NCBI RefSeq assembly: GCF_024199925.1
Contig: NZ_JANADR010000001.1
Coordinates: 1,054,001 to 1,118,000 of the forward strand
From: Bradyrhizobium sp. CCGUVB1N3
Lineage (GTDB): Bacteria; Pseudomonadota; Alphaproteobacteria; Rhizobiales; Xanthobacteraceae
DNA: 64,000 bases
Direction: 5' to 3'
Shown here: in pieces, positions 31,307 through 40,136 of the stretch
How the letters are laid out: every line of letters begins with the position of its first letter
Numbering within the stretch: the stretch's first letter is position 1
The notes under the pieces: generated by a model
The model's input: the letters and a program-made list of their open reading frames with translations, nothing else
Databases searched by the model: none
Told to the model about the DNA's origin: nothing
Position numbers and translations under genes: made by a program

Positions 31307-32806
31307 TCAACCGGGCCCGGTGCGGTCGCGAAAAGCCTCGACCATCAGGGGGTTAAGCCCGAGTTCGCTGAGCGCCTCGCGGGCCCTTGCGTTGTCCTGG
31401 GCGCGCCCGGCCAGACGGTGTCCGGAGAGCCGATCGGGCAGCGCCGTGAGCAACGCGCCCTGGCCGAGGCGGCGCGCCCATTCCTGCAAGTCGTTGGACA
31501 GGAAGCGGTAGCCGCCGACGGCCATGATGCCGGAGGGAGGCGCCGTGATGCAGATCGCTCCGCTCGGGCGATCGAGCCGCGCGGCGTAGCCGGTGTCGAC
31601 ATAGTCGCGCGGCGGTTGCGCCGTCAGGGTGTCGCCGACCGGTTGCGGCGGGGCGTAGGCCGCGATCGGCACCATCGGACCGCGCAGGCCGAGCGTGCCC
31701 TTCGGCGTCAGCAGGATCTCGCCCGCAACAGAGGAGCCGGACTGCTCCCGCGGGGCGCCATGCGGCCCCGGCATCACCGGCACCGGCATGCCGTCCTCGC
31801 CGCGCCGCGCCCCGAACAAGCCGGCTTCGCCGAACAAATAGACGTCCGTCAATGGCGCATGCGGTGCGATCCAGGCGTCGCTCGCCGCCACCTGTTCCGG
31901 CGCGCGCCACAGGCCGACGACGTTGCGCAAACCCGGCATCCGCGCCGCGAGATCGGCTTCCCCGAGCCGCAAGGCGAGCGGGGCGGGTGCGATCAACACC
32001 TCGCAGCCCTGCTCATTGACTTGCTGCTCCAGCACCTCGCTGTCGAAGGGGTGATGCAGCGCCAGCGTTCCGCCGGACAGTAGCCAGATCGCAAGCGAGG
32101 AGGCGAGGCCGGCAAACGACATCGGCGTGAATGCCGACACGATGGTCGCGCCCTGCGGAATGTCGGCTTCGAGCGACATCGCGAGCCCGGCCGCGATGAT
32201 GCTGAAATGCGGCCGCGGCACTGGACGAAAGCCTTCCGCGGTGACGTCGAAGGAGATCATCGCCGCCTTACGGCCGTCCTGGATGACGCTGCGCGTCGTG
32301 CCGGGCGCGCGCGACAGAACATCGTCGAGCGAGGCCATGCCTTCCGGCAGATCGGTGCCGAAGCCGCAGACGTGACGGATGGAGAAGGCTTCTGCCGCGG
32401 CATGCATGGCGAGATCGGCGTAGATCACACCGTCGACCTTGCTCATGGTGACGATCGCACGCGCCGCGGTGCGGTTGAGCGCCGCGGTCAGCTCCGCGTG
32501 CCGCCACAAGAGCGGCAGCACGGCGACGACGAGGCCGGCGCGATGGGCCGCAAGCACCGTGAGCACGAACTCGACCGTGCTCGGCAGTTGCACGGCGATA
32601 ACGGAGTTGGCCGGCAGGCCGGACTCGACGAAATGGGCCGACAGCGCCTCGATCGCCCGATCGGCTTCGGCATAGGTCAAGCGCCTGGGCAGATGCCCGG
32701 TGATGCGAATCTTGTTGAGGGGATCGTACAGCGCGGGCGCATGCGGCTGGCGGGCCAGCGTCCGCTGGAACAGCGTGTCGAGCGTCGGCGATACTGGCTG
32801 GTTCAC
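31307..32806 (-). CDS. AMP-binding (acyl-adenylate) family protein lacking the P-loop
   Basis: 499 residues, the size of an acyl-CoA synthetase. LTYAEADRAIEALSAHF and VIAVQLPSTVEFVLTVLAAH match the N-terminal AMP-ligase domain, and DYVDTGYAARLD the ATP-ribose-binding Asp motif. The essential Ser/Thr/Gly-rich P-loop is replaced by MISFDVTAEGFRPVPRP, and the C-terminal catalytic Lys region is not recognisable. It is therefore either an inactive homologue or an enzyme with an altered adenylation site. It sits 17 bp from the upstream solute-binding protein gene on the same strand, so the two are probably one operon. Confidence 0.75.
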   Translation of the reverse strand: MNQPVSPTLDTLFQRTLARQPHAPALYDPLNKIRITGHLPRRLTYAEADRAIEALSAHFVESGLPANSVIAVQLPSTVEFVLTVLAAHRAGLVVAVLPLLWRHAELTAALNRTAARAIVTMSKVDGVIYADLAMHAAAEAFSIRHVCGFGTDLPEGMASLDDVLSRAPGTTRSVIQDGRKAAMISFDVTAEGFRPVPRPHFSIIAAGLAMSLEADIPQGATIVSAFTPMSFAGLASSLAIWLLSGGTLALHHPFDSEVLEQQVNEQGCEVLIAPAPLALRLGEADLAARMPGLRNVVGLWRAPEQVAASDAWIAPHAPLTDVYLFGEAGLFGARRGEDGMPVPVMPGPHGAPREQSGSSVAGEILLTPKGTLGLRGPMVPIAAYAPPQPVGDTLTAQPPRDYVDTGYAARLDRPSGAICITAPPSGIMAVGGYRFLSNDLQEWARRLGQGALLTALPDRLSGHRLAGRAQDNARAREALSELGLNPLMVEAFRDRTGPG

Positions 32807-32822
32807 GGCATCACGTCGCTGG

Positions 32823-34658
32823 TTAGTTGCCTTGTTGCTTGCTCTGGGCGTTCGCCTTCTGCCACCAAGTCTCCGGCAGATAACCGGACAACGCGGTGAC
32901 CGATGGCCGTTCTATCCGATTCCAGCGCGCGATCCATTGCTCCGATACGTTAAAGAGGGGGATCGTGTAGAAGCCGGCGATCAGGGCGCGGTCCAGCGCC
33001 CTCACGGCGGAGACGAAATCCGTGTGATCACGAGCCTCCAGCAGGGCTGCGATCATCGCGTCGACGGCCGGGTCCTTTGCGCCCATGTAATTGCGGGTGC
33101 CGGGATTGTCGGCGGCGGCGCTGCCCCAGTAGAACGATTGCTCGTTGCCCGGCGAGAGCGACTGGTCCCAGCGGTTCTGGATCATGTCGAACTCGTAGCC
33201 GAGCCGGCGCTGGTCGAACTGAACCGGATCGACCGAACGCACGCTCGGCTCTATGCCGGCGCGCTTGAGGTCACGCGCGAAGGCGAGCGCAATGCGCTCC
33301 TGGTCGCGCGTCGTCACTAGGATCTCGAAGGTGAAAGGCGCTTTCGTTGCGCGGTTGCGCAGCACCGTGCCGTCGAGATCATAGCCAGCCTCCGATAGCA
33401 GCTTCAGCGCCGCGCGCAGCGTCGCGCGGTCGCGGCCCGAGCCGTCGGTCACCGGCAGGCGATAGCTGCCGTCCATGACGTCCGGCCGGATCTGCGCCGC
33501 GTAAGGCTTCAGCAGTTCCCGCTCGCGTGCATCGGCGGGGCGGCCATAGGCGGAGAGGTCCGAGCCCGCGAAGTAGCCGGCCACACGCGAATAGAGCCCG
33601 AAGAAGTAGCTGCGGTTGACCAGCTCGAAGTCGAACAGCAGCGTCAGCGCCTGGCGCACGCGGATGTCGGCAAACATCGGCCGGCGGGTGTTGAACACCA
33701 GAAATTCCGAGGGCTGCGGCACGCCCGGCTTGATGGTGTCGCGGATCACTTCGCCAGCCTTGACGGCGGGAAAGTCGTAGGCGTCGTGCCAGCGCAGCGG
33801 CTCGGTCTCGACGCGAAAATCATAGAGGCCGCGCTTGAAGGCTTCAAACTGGCCGTTGGCCTCACGATAATAATCGAGCCTGATCTCGTCGAAATTGTAG
33901 AGGCCGCGATTGACCGGCAGGTCGCGGCCCCAATAGTCGGGATTGCGGGTCAGAGTCACGCTGGTGCCGGGTTTGACCGCACCGACGCGGTAGGGGCCCG
34001 AGCCGACCGGGCCGGTCATCGTCGTCTCCTCGAAGGTCGCGACGTCGACGGCGTGCCTGGGCAGGATCGGCATCAGTCCGAGGATCAGCGGCAGTTCCCG
34101 GTCGTTGGCCCCAGCGAGATCGAAGCGGACGGTGAGGGGATCCGGCGCCTCCGCCTTGGCGACCTTGGCGTAATATTGCCGGTGGTTGGGCCGGCCATGG
34201 TCGCGCAGGAGCTGCCAGGAGAACAGCACGTCATCGGCCGCGACCTGCGTTCCGTCGGAGAACCGCGCTCTGGGATCGAGGTGGAATGTCACGTAAGTCC
34301 GGTCGTCGTCGGTTTCGACCGTCTTCGCGAGCAGGCCATACAGCGTGAAGGCCTCGTCATTGCCGCGTGCCAGCAGGCTTTCGATGACGTAGCTGCGGAC
34401 GTGCTGGACCGCGATGCCCCTGACGATGAACGGATTGAGGCTGTCGAAGGTGCCGAGCACCGACCAAATCAGCCGGCCGCCCTTGGGCGCATCGGGGTTG
34501 ACGTAGGGCATATGGGTGAAATCGGGCGGCAGCGCCGGCTTGCCATGCATGGCAATGGCGTAGCTTTCGGCTGCCTTGGCCGGAACGGACGTCAAGCCCG
34601 CAAATGCGAGAGCAAGCGCCACGCAGACCACGGCTGGCAGGCGCACGCTCTCAGACAT
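32823..34658 (-). CDS. ABC transporter substrate-binding protein, family 5 (YejA-like)
   Basis: 611 residues from ATG 34658; a TTG six bases upstream is possible. Signal peptide MSESVRLPAVVCVALALAFA, cleaved near AKAAES. The mature protein has the SBP_bac_5 pattern: YVNPDAPKGGRLIWSVLGTFDS near the N-terminus, RFSDGTQVAADDVLFSW, VGSGPYRV and RVRQALTLLFDFELVNRSYF. The YejA subgroup binds oligopeptides. The yejB/E/F permease and ATPase genes are not adjacent, so it is an orphan binding protein or serves a distant transporter. Followed within 17 bp by the AMP-ligase homologue. Confidence 0.88.
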   Translation of the reverse strand: MSESVRLPAVVCVALALAFAGLTSVPAKAAESYAIAMHGKPALPPDFTHMPYVNPDAPKGGRLIWSVLGTFDSLNPFIVRGIAVQHVRSYVIESLLARGNDEAFTLYGLLAKTVETDDDRTYVTFHLDPRARFSDGTQVAADDVLFSWQLLRDHGRPNHRQYYAKVAKAEAPDPLTVRFDLAGANDRELPLILGLMPILPRHAVDVATFEETTMTGPVGSGPYRVGAVKPGTSVTLTRNPDYWGRDLPVNRGLYNFDEIRLDYYREANGQFEAFKRGLYDFRVETEPLRWHDAYDFPAVKAGEVIRDTIKPGVPQPSEFLVFNTRRPMFADIRVRQALTLLFDFELVNRSYFFGLYSRVAGYFAGSDLSAYGRPADARERELLKPYAAQIRPDVMDGSYRLPVTDGSGRDRATLRAALKLLSEAGYDLDGTVLRNRATKAPFTFEILVTTRDQERIALAFARDLKRAGIEPSVRSVDPVQFDQRRLGYEFDMIQNRWDQSLSPGNEQSFYWGSAAADNPGTRNYMGAKDPAVDAMIAALLEARDHTDFVSAVRALDRALIAGFYTIPLFNVSEQWIARWNRIERPSVTALSGYLPETWWQKANAQSKQQGN

Positions 34659-34924
34659 GAACAACGGCGCGCGGATTGATTCGGGGACCGGTCACGCCCA
34701 AACCCTAGCATAGGCCTTCGTCTTAAGCCTCTCTGCCCACTTCAAACATGCTTGTCGGCATTGATCTTTTCGTCCGCCACGTTAAGAAGGCGGGCAATCG
34801 CGCAGGAGCGTCGAACTTGTCACGTTTCCGCCTCTATTGATGGGGAGACAGCCGCGCCAAGGCGGCTCAGTTTCGGTGCTTACGAGCGGTTCGGGCACTT
34901 CCCGTTCAGAAAGGGTTTTCCGCA

Positions 34925-35743
34925 ATGAATTTCCGTATTTTGGCCGCGTCGGTCCGGCCGCGCGGGCGCCTTCTCGCCCTGTTGACGGTCTCGGCACTTG
35001 CTGTTCCGTTCGCCGCCCAGGCTCAGACCGCAACGCCTGCTCCGGCGGCGCCGAAGGCTGCGCCGAAAGCCGCGCCGAAGGCAGCTCCCAAGGCGCCTGG
35101 GTCCGCCGCACCGGCGCCGCAGGCCCAGGGCCAGGCACCCGCCGCCGGCGCCCCGCCGGCCGGCGCGCCGCCCGCCGACCAGCAACAGCAGCAGGTCCAG
35201 CTGATCTACGCGCCCTGGACAAAGTTCTGCCTAAAGGGCCAGGACGCCAACGCCAAGCAGGTCTGCTTCACCGGCAAGGACGGCCGCATCGAGTCCGGCC
35301 AGCCCGTGATCGCCGCCGTGATCATCGAGCCGGAAGGCGAGCCGAAGAAGATTCTTCGCGTCACGCTGCCGCTCGGCATGCAGCTCGTGCACGGCACCCG
35401 CATCATCGTCGACAACAATCCGCCGCTGCAGAGCCCCTACGTGATCTGCTTCGCCAACGGCTGCATGTCGGACTATGAAGCGACGCCCGACCTCATCAAC
35501 AACCTGAAGAAGGGCCAGAACCTGGTGGTTCAGGCGATCAACGCCAATGGCGCGCCGCTGACGCTGCCGCTGCCGCTGGCCGGCGAGTTCGCCAAGGCCT
35601 ATGACGGTCCGCCGACCGATCCCAAGGTGTTCGAAGAGAACCAGAAGAAGCTCCAGGAAGAGCTTCAGAAGAAGGCCGACGAGCAGCGCAAGAAGCTCGA
35701 GCAGAGCGGTCAGGCAGCGCCGGCGCCTTCGGCCCAGAAGTAA
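34925..35743 (+). CDS. Invasion-associated locus B (IalB) family protein
   Basis: 272 residues. Signal peptide MNFRILAASVRPRGRLLALL, cleaved at AAQAQ (about residue 34), then a low-complexity Ala-Pro-Lys linker (about 35-85). The IalB domain (about 90-235) has the family Cys pattern: WTKFCLKGQ, KQVCFTGKDGR, VICFANGCMSDYEA (two disulfides). A charged coiled-coil tail EENQKKLQEELQKKADEQRK ends at APSAQK. IalB proteins are periplasmic and in Bartonella are linked to host-cell entry; in rhizobia the role is unknown. A strong terminator follows 20 bp after the stop. Confidence 0.88.
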   Translation: MNFRILAASVRPRGRLLALLTVSALAVPFAAQAQTATPAPAAPKAAPKAAPKAAPKAPGSAAPAPQAQGQAPAAGAPPAGAPPADQQQQQVQLIYAPWTKFCLKGQDANAKQVCFTGKDGRIESGQPVIAAVIIEPEGEPKKILRVTLPLGMQLVHGTRIIVDNNPPLQSPYVICFANGCMSDYEATPDLINNLKKGQNLVVQAINANGAPLTLPLPLAGEFAKAYDGPPTDPKVFEENQKKLQEELQKKADEQRKKLEQSGQAAPAPSAQK

Positions 35744-35764
35744 TCGGGTCGACGCAGAACACGA

Positions 35765-35792
35765 AAAAGGCGCTCGATTGAGCGCCTTTTTT
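35765..35792. terminator. Bidirectional intrinsic terminator between ialB-type gene and hspQ
   Basis: Perfect 11-bp stem AAAAGGCGCTC/GAGCGCCTTTT with loop GATT, T-run on both strands. It lies between convergent genes and should stop transcription from either side. Confidence 0.9.
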
Positions 35793-35822
35793 ATTGGCTT
35801 GATTGGCCGAATTCGAAAGGGG

Positions 35823-36155
35823 TCAGTTGAGCGACGGATTACGCGGGCGATAGCCGCCCGATTTGTCCTTCACGAAGATCTCGGCAACCTGCGAATGCCG
35901 GATCGGCTCGCCGGAATCGTCGGGCAACAGGTTCTGCTCGGAGACATAGGCGACGTATTCGGATTCCGCGTTCTCCGCCAGCAGATGGTAGAACGGCTGA
36001 TCCTTGTGGGGCCGGACCTCCTCGGGGATCGACAGCCACCATTCCTCGGTGTTGTTGAATTCCGGATCGATGTCGAAGATCACGCCCCGGAACGAGAAGA
36101 TCCGGTGGCGCACGACCTGTCCGATCTGGAATTTGGCGGTCCGCGCTTTAATCAT
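35823..36155 (-). CDS. hspQ: Heat-shock protein HspQ
   Basis: 110 residues. The HspQ/YccV signature is clear: KFQIGQVVRHRIFSFRGVIF, DIDPEFNNTEEWW, and QPFYHLLAENAESEYVAYVS. HspQ modulates proteolysis as an adaptor and enhancer of the Lon protease in enterobacteria and binds hemimethylated DNA in some reports. Complete, with no fused domains. No heat-shock promoter could be identified with confidence. Convergent with the IalB-type gene. Confidence 0.92.
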   Translation of the reverse strand: MIKARTAKFQIGQVVRHRIFSFRGVIFDIDPEFNNTEEWWLSIPEEVRPHKDQPFYHLLAENAESEYVAYVSEQNLLPDDSGEPIRHSQVAEIFVKDKSGGYRPRNPSLN

Positions 36156-36261
36156 GCTTCGTCGATAGACCAGGATTGTGGCCGATGCTAGTGCCCTTCC
36201 TTGGAATTAACCCGCGAAGGGCGGGCGGACAGCTCCCATTGCCTCAGAAATCACTTCATTA

Positions 36262-37215
36262 ATGGTCGATATCCTCAATCTGGCCCTACCTTATTTCGGC
36301 CTGATCTTCGTCGGTTTCGCCTGCGGCAAGGCCAAGTCCCTGCCGGAATCAGGCCTCGCCTGGATGAACTTCTTCCTGCTCTACGTGTCGTTGCCGGCGC
36401 TGCTCTTTGCGATCATGTCGAAGACGCCGTTCTCCGAGCTGAACAACCCGCCGTTTCTGGTTGCGACCACGCTGTCGACGATTGCAGCATTCAGTATTGC
36501 GCTCGTGGTCGGGAAGGTCCTTGGCCGGCTGTCGCTGCGCGAGGCGACGCTTGCGGGGCTCTCCGGCGGCTATGGCAATATCGGCTATATGGGCCCGGGG
36601 CTCGCACTCGCGGTGCTCGGACCGAAGGCTGCGGCGCCGACCGCGCTGATCTTCTGCTGCGACAGCATTTTCCTGTTCACGATCGTACCGCTCCTGATCG
36701 AGCTATCCGACCGCGATCATCCCTCGATCCTGCACGCCTTCGGCGTCGTGCTGAGGCAGATCCTGCTCAACCCGCTGATCATGTCGGCCTGCTTTGGCGC
36801 GGCTGTCGCGGCACTCCATATCGAGCTGCCGGTCGCGCTCGATCGCACCATCACCTTCCTGCAAAATGCCGCCGCGCCGACCGCGCTGTTCGTGCTCGGC
36901 GTCACCGTGGCGCTGCGGCCGTTCAATCGCGTGCCCTGGGAAGTGCCGGGCGTGATCGCGGTAAAGCTCCTCGTCCATCCGCTCGCATCATTCGCGCTGA
37001 TGCTGGCGTTCGGCCCGTTCGCGCAGCCCTGGGCCGCGACCGCGGTGCTGATGGCTTCGCTGCCCCCGGCGCTGAACGTGTTCGTCATCGCGCGGCAGAA
37101 TGACGCCTGGATCGAATCCGCCTCGGTTGCAGTGCTGCTCGGGACGTTTGCCTCGGTGGTCACGCTGACCAGCGTGATGTGGTTCATCCAGACCGGACGG
37201 CTGGCGTTTCCGTGA
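36262..37215 (+). CDS. AEC family (auxin efflux carrier-type) transporter
   Basis: 317 residues with ten predicted helices in two inverted repeats of five (ILNLALPYFGLIFVGFACG at the start; TSVMWFIQTGRLAFP at the end). Conserved AEC features are NFFLLYVSLPALLF in helix 2 and GGYGNIGYMGPGLALAVLG in the first half, with a matching ASLPPALNVFVIARQ in the second. AEC proteins export auxin-like or dicarboxylate substrates; the substrate is not predictable. It is divergent from hspQ. Confidence 0.88.
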   Translation: MVDILNLALPYFGLIFVGFACGKAKSLPESGLAWMNFFLLYVSLPALLFAIMSKTPFSELNNPPFLVATTLSTIAAFSIALVVGKVLGRLSLREATLAGLSGGYGNIGYMGPGLALAVLGPKAAAPTALIFCCDSIFLFTIVPLLIELSDRDHPSILHAFGVVLRQILLNPLIMSACFGAAVAALHIELPVALDRTITFLQNAAAPTALFVLGVTVALRPFNRVPWEVPGVIAVKLLVHPLASFALMLAFGPFAQPWAATAVLMASLPPALNVFVIARQNDAWIESASVAVLLGTFASVVTLTSVMWFIQTGRLAFP

Positions 37216-37237
37216 AGTACGGCTAGCACCGCCAAAC

Positions 37238-37293
37238 TACCGTCGCCAAGTTATCGTCTCCAAGTTATCGTCGCCAAGTTATCGTCGCCAAGT
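37238..37293. repeat. Four tandem 14-bp repeats
   Basis: Four units of consensus TATCGTCGCCAAGT (37238-37251, 37252-37265, 37266-37279, 37280-37293). Unit 1 has C for T at position 3, unit 2 has T for G at position 8, units 3 and 4 differ only at the boundary. The array covers the last codons of the UbiH-type gene and supplies its stop codon. Confidence 0.85.
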
Positions 37294-38475
37294 CGGTGCG
37301 AGCCCCTCTCGCATAGCCAGGCGCCGCAACGGGCCGATGGCGCCGAGCAGGTGCATGCCGACGGCGCGGACCGGTTGCAGCGGCAGGAAATCGTTCAGCA
37401 ACGAACGGTTCGCGATATCGATCATGAACGTGCGGCTCAGAATGTCCGGACGCCGGGCCCAGTCGTACCGCTTGAGCACCTCGTCCGCACCGGGATCGCG
37501 GCCAGCCGCGATCGCCTCTCCGGCGAGCCCAGCGATATCGGCGGCATCCCGCAGGCCCAGATTGAGGCCCTGCGCGCCAATCGGGGGAACCACATGGGCC
37601 GCTTCGCCCACGAGCGCGATGCGGTCGCGGGCAAAGGATTTCGGCCGCTCGATCGCCAGCGGAAACAGGTTGCGGCCCGGTTCCACGCGCATCTGCCCAA
37701 GGATGAAATGCGACTGCTTCTCGATCGCCGTCGAGAGTTCCTCGTCGCTCAGGGACCTGAACCGCTCGGCGTCCGCTGGCGAGGCCACCCATACGATGCT
37801 GCAACGATCGCCCGGCAGCGGCACGAGCACACAAGGGCCGTGCGGGGTGTGGAACTCGGTCGAGACGCCCCGATGCGGCCGGGAATGGCTGACGTTGAAG
37901 GTCAGCGCCGTCTGCTTCAGATCGCGCCGCGTGACGTCGATGCCGGCGGCCTCGCGGCACAGCGAATGCCGGCCGTCGGCGCCGACCACGAGGCGGGCTG
38001 TCAGATACTGCCCCGCGGCGGTGTGGATCGCGACGTCCTCGGCTTCGGTGAGGACGCTGTCGGCCTCGTCATCAAAGCGGACGAGATTGGCAAGCTCGGT
38101 GGCGCGCGCCTCCAGCGCCAGCATCAGCGAGCGGTTGTCGATGTTGTAGCCGAACGCGTCGAGGCCGATCTCATGGCAGGAGAAGCGCACCTCCGGCGCG
38201 CGGATGAGGCGGCCGGTATCGTCGACGAGCCGCATTGCCTCGAGCGGCGCGGCCTTGTCGCTGCAGCGCGACCAGACCCCGAGCCCGTCCAGGAATTCAA
38301 CGGAGCCGCCGAGCAGCGCGGTGGTGCGGTTGTCGGAATAGGGCACGCGTCGCGCCACCAGCGCGGTGCGGGCGCCGGTCTCCGCCAGCGCGATGGCGGC
38401 AGTGACGCCCGCCGGTCCACCTCCGATCACGGCCACGTCAAAAGGTGCTGCTAGATCTGTCATGACCCCGGACAT
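37279..38475 (-). CDS. UbiH/COQ6-type FAD-dependent monooxygenase
   Basis: 398 residues; a shorter start MTDLAAPFD at 38463 is equally plausible. Dinucleotide-binding motif VAVIGGGPAGVTAAIALAE at the N-terminus, LVVGADGRHSLCREAAG (DG motif) and IALVGEAAHVVPPIGAQGLN, the FAD-ribityl/GD motif in which the usual GDAAH reads GEAAH. The family hydroxylates the ubiquinone ring. The C-terminus ends GLAPTWRR, whose last codons and stop come from the 14-bp tandem repeat array. Divergent from pcs, 122 bp apart. Confidence 0.85.
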   Translation of the reverse strand: MSGVMTDLAAPFDVAVIGGGPAGVTAAIALAETGARTALVARRVPYSDNRTTALLGGSVEFLDGLGVWSRCSDKAAPLEAMRLVDDTGRLIRAPEVRFSCHEIGLDAFGYNIDNRSLMLALEARATELANLVRFDDEADSVLTEAEDVAIHTAAGQYLTARLVVGADGRHSLCREAAGIDVTRRDLKQTALTFNVSHSRPHRGVSTEFHTPHGPCVLVPLPGDRCSIVWVASPADAERFRSLSDEELSTAIEKQSHFILGQMRVEPGRNLFPLAIERPKSFARDRIALVGEAAHVVPPIGAQGLNLGLRDAADIAGLAGEAIAAGRDPGADEVLKRYDWARRPDILSRTFMIDIANRSLLNDFLPLQPVRAVGMHLLGAIGPLRRLAMREGLAPTWRR

Positions 38476-38597
38476 TTGACATGCCCGGCGGCAAATTCAA
38501 GTCGCTTGTTTCGCGAGAATTTGTCGCGAATTGCGCGGCCGGATGTCGCCGCGGCTTATGTGCAAATCGTTCTCATTCTGATAGCACTGCGCCAGCC

Positions 38598-39323
38598 ATG
38601 GACACCCCGCAGGATTCTCTCAACCCCACGCCGGCCGCCCGCGCCGCAGCCTTCTCCGTGCATATCTTCACGGCGTTCGGCGGCGCGGTGGCGCTGCTGG
38701 CGATGCTGGAAGCCGTGCGCGAGCATTGGGCGGCGATGTTTCAATGGCTCGGCGTCGCCCTCATCATCGACGCGATCGACGGGCCCATCGCCCGCAGGCT
38801 GAACGTCAAGGACGTGCAGCCGAACTGGTCGGGCGACGTGCTCGACCTCGTGGTCGATTTCGTCACCTATGTGTTCGTGCCGGCCTATGCGATCGTGGCG
38901 AGCGGCCTGTTGCTGCCGGTCGCGGCGCCGCTGCTCGGGGTCGCCATCATCGTCACCAGCGCACTGTATTTCGCCGACTTGCGCATGAAGGCCGAGGACA
39001 ATCACTTCCGCGGCTTTCCGGCACTGTGGAACGCTGCGGCGTTCTATCTGTTCCTGCTGCACTGGCCGCCGCTGTGGTCGACGCTGCTGGTTGCCGCGCT
39101 GGTCGTCCTGACCTTCGTTCCCTTCCACGTGCTGCATCCGGTCCGTGTCGTGCGCCTGCGCTGGCTTACCATGTCGCTGATCGTGATCTGGGCCGCGCTC
39201 GGCCTCTATGCGCTGGAGATGGATTTCCTCGTCGGCACCGCTGCTAAGGTTGCGCTGTGCGCGATCGCACTCTGGATTGTCGGCAGCGACGCCGTGATCA
39301 GGATGGCAAGATCCTTCGCATGA
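38598..39323 (+). CDS. pcs: Phosphatidylcholine synthase
   Basis: 241 residues from ATG 38598; the upstream in-frame extension is not conserved-looking. The CDP-alcohol phosphotransferase motif is complete in spaced form: IDAIDGPIARR, then GDVLDLVVD (D-G-x2-A-R-x-G-x3-D-x3-D with the longer spacing of Pcs). Eight hydrophobic helices. Pcs condenses CDP-diacylglycerol with host-derived choline to make phosphatidylcholine in the inner membrane, typical of plant- and animal-associated alphaproteobacteria. It overlaps the terC-family gene by 4 bp (ATGA). Confidence 0.93.
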   Translation: MDTPQDSLNPTPAARAAAFSVHIFTAFGGAVALLAMLEAVREHWAAMFQWLGVALIIDAIDGPIARRLNVKDVQPNWSGDVLDLVVDFVTYVFVPAYAIVASGLLLPVAAPLLGVAIIVTSALYFADLRMKAEDNHFRGFPALWNAAAFYLFLLHWPPLWSTLLVAALVVLTFVPFHVLHPVRVVRLRWLTMSLIVIWAALGLYALEMDFLVGTAAKVALCAIALWIVGSDAVIRMARSFA

Positions 39324-40045
39324 TGCACCTCATCACCAGCCCGGAAGCCTGGGCCGCGCTTCTCACCCTGACCTCGCTCGAGATCGTGCTCGGCATCGAC
39401 AACGTCATCTTCCTGTCGGTGATCGTCTCGCGTATCCCCGACAAGCAGGCGCATCGCGCCCGCCAGATCGGGCTCGCGCTGGCCCTGGTGTTCCGCATCA
39501 TTCTGCTCAGCGTCCTGGTCTGGCTGATCGGTCTGACCCAGCCGGTAATCTCGCTCAGGGGGTACGATTTCTCCTGGCGCGACCTCATCCTGATCGGGGG
39601 CGGGCTGTTCCTGATCGCGAAAGCGACCCACGAGATCCATGCCGAGGTCGATGCGGATGACGAGGGGGGCGAGGACAATTCCGGCCGCAGCGCCTTCTTC
39701 TGGGTGATCGCCCAGATCGTCGTCATCGACCTCGTGTTCTCGCTGGATTCCATCATCACCGCGATTGGCATGGCGCAGGACCTCGAGATCATGATCGCGG
39801 CTGTCGTGATCGCCTGCCTCGTGATGTACATTTCCTCGGGACCGGTGGCGCGGTTCGTCGCCGAGCATCCCACCACCAAGATGCTGGCGCTGGCATTTCT
39901 GGTGCTGATCGGCGTTGCGCTGGTGGCCGACGGATTCAAGTTTCACATTCCGCGCGGCTACATCTACTTCGCAATTGCGTTCTCGGCGGCGGTCGAATTC
40001 TTCAACGTGCTGGCCAAGCGCAATCGCAGGAAGGCCGGCAAATAG
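39320..40045 (+). CDS. TerC family integral membrane protein
   Basis: 241 residues, about seven helices. Conserved TerC motifs: LEIVLGIDNVIFLSVIVSRI (acidic residues within helix 2) and IDLVFSLDSIITAIGMAQ, the paired repeat motif, each with an Asp expected to bind a metal ion. An acidic loop HAEVDADDEGGEDNSG separates the halves. TerC homologues mediate manganese export or tellurite resistance, and support metalation of exported enzymes. Translation overlaps pcs by 4 bp, implying co-expression. Confidence 0.9.
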   Translation: MMHLITSPEAWAALLTLTSLEIVLGIDNVIFLSVIVSRIPDKQAHRARQIGLALALVFRIILLSVLVWLIGLTQPVISLRGYDFSWRDLILIGGGLFLIAKATHEIHAEVDADDEGGEDNSGRSAFFWVIAQIVVIDLVFSLDSIITAIGMAQDLEIMIAAVVIACLVMYISSGPVARFVAEHPTTKMLALAFLVLIGVALVADGFKFHIPRGYIYFAIAFSAAVEFFNVLAKRNRRKAGK

Positions 40046-40136
40046 CCGTGTTTGTCCGGCCCGCCTCCAGCGTCGAGTTGACAACGCAGGCCTGATGGCT
40101 TTCGCTTGCGCTCAACAAGACCGAGGAGGTCAGGTG

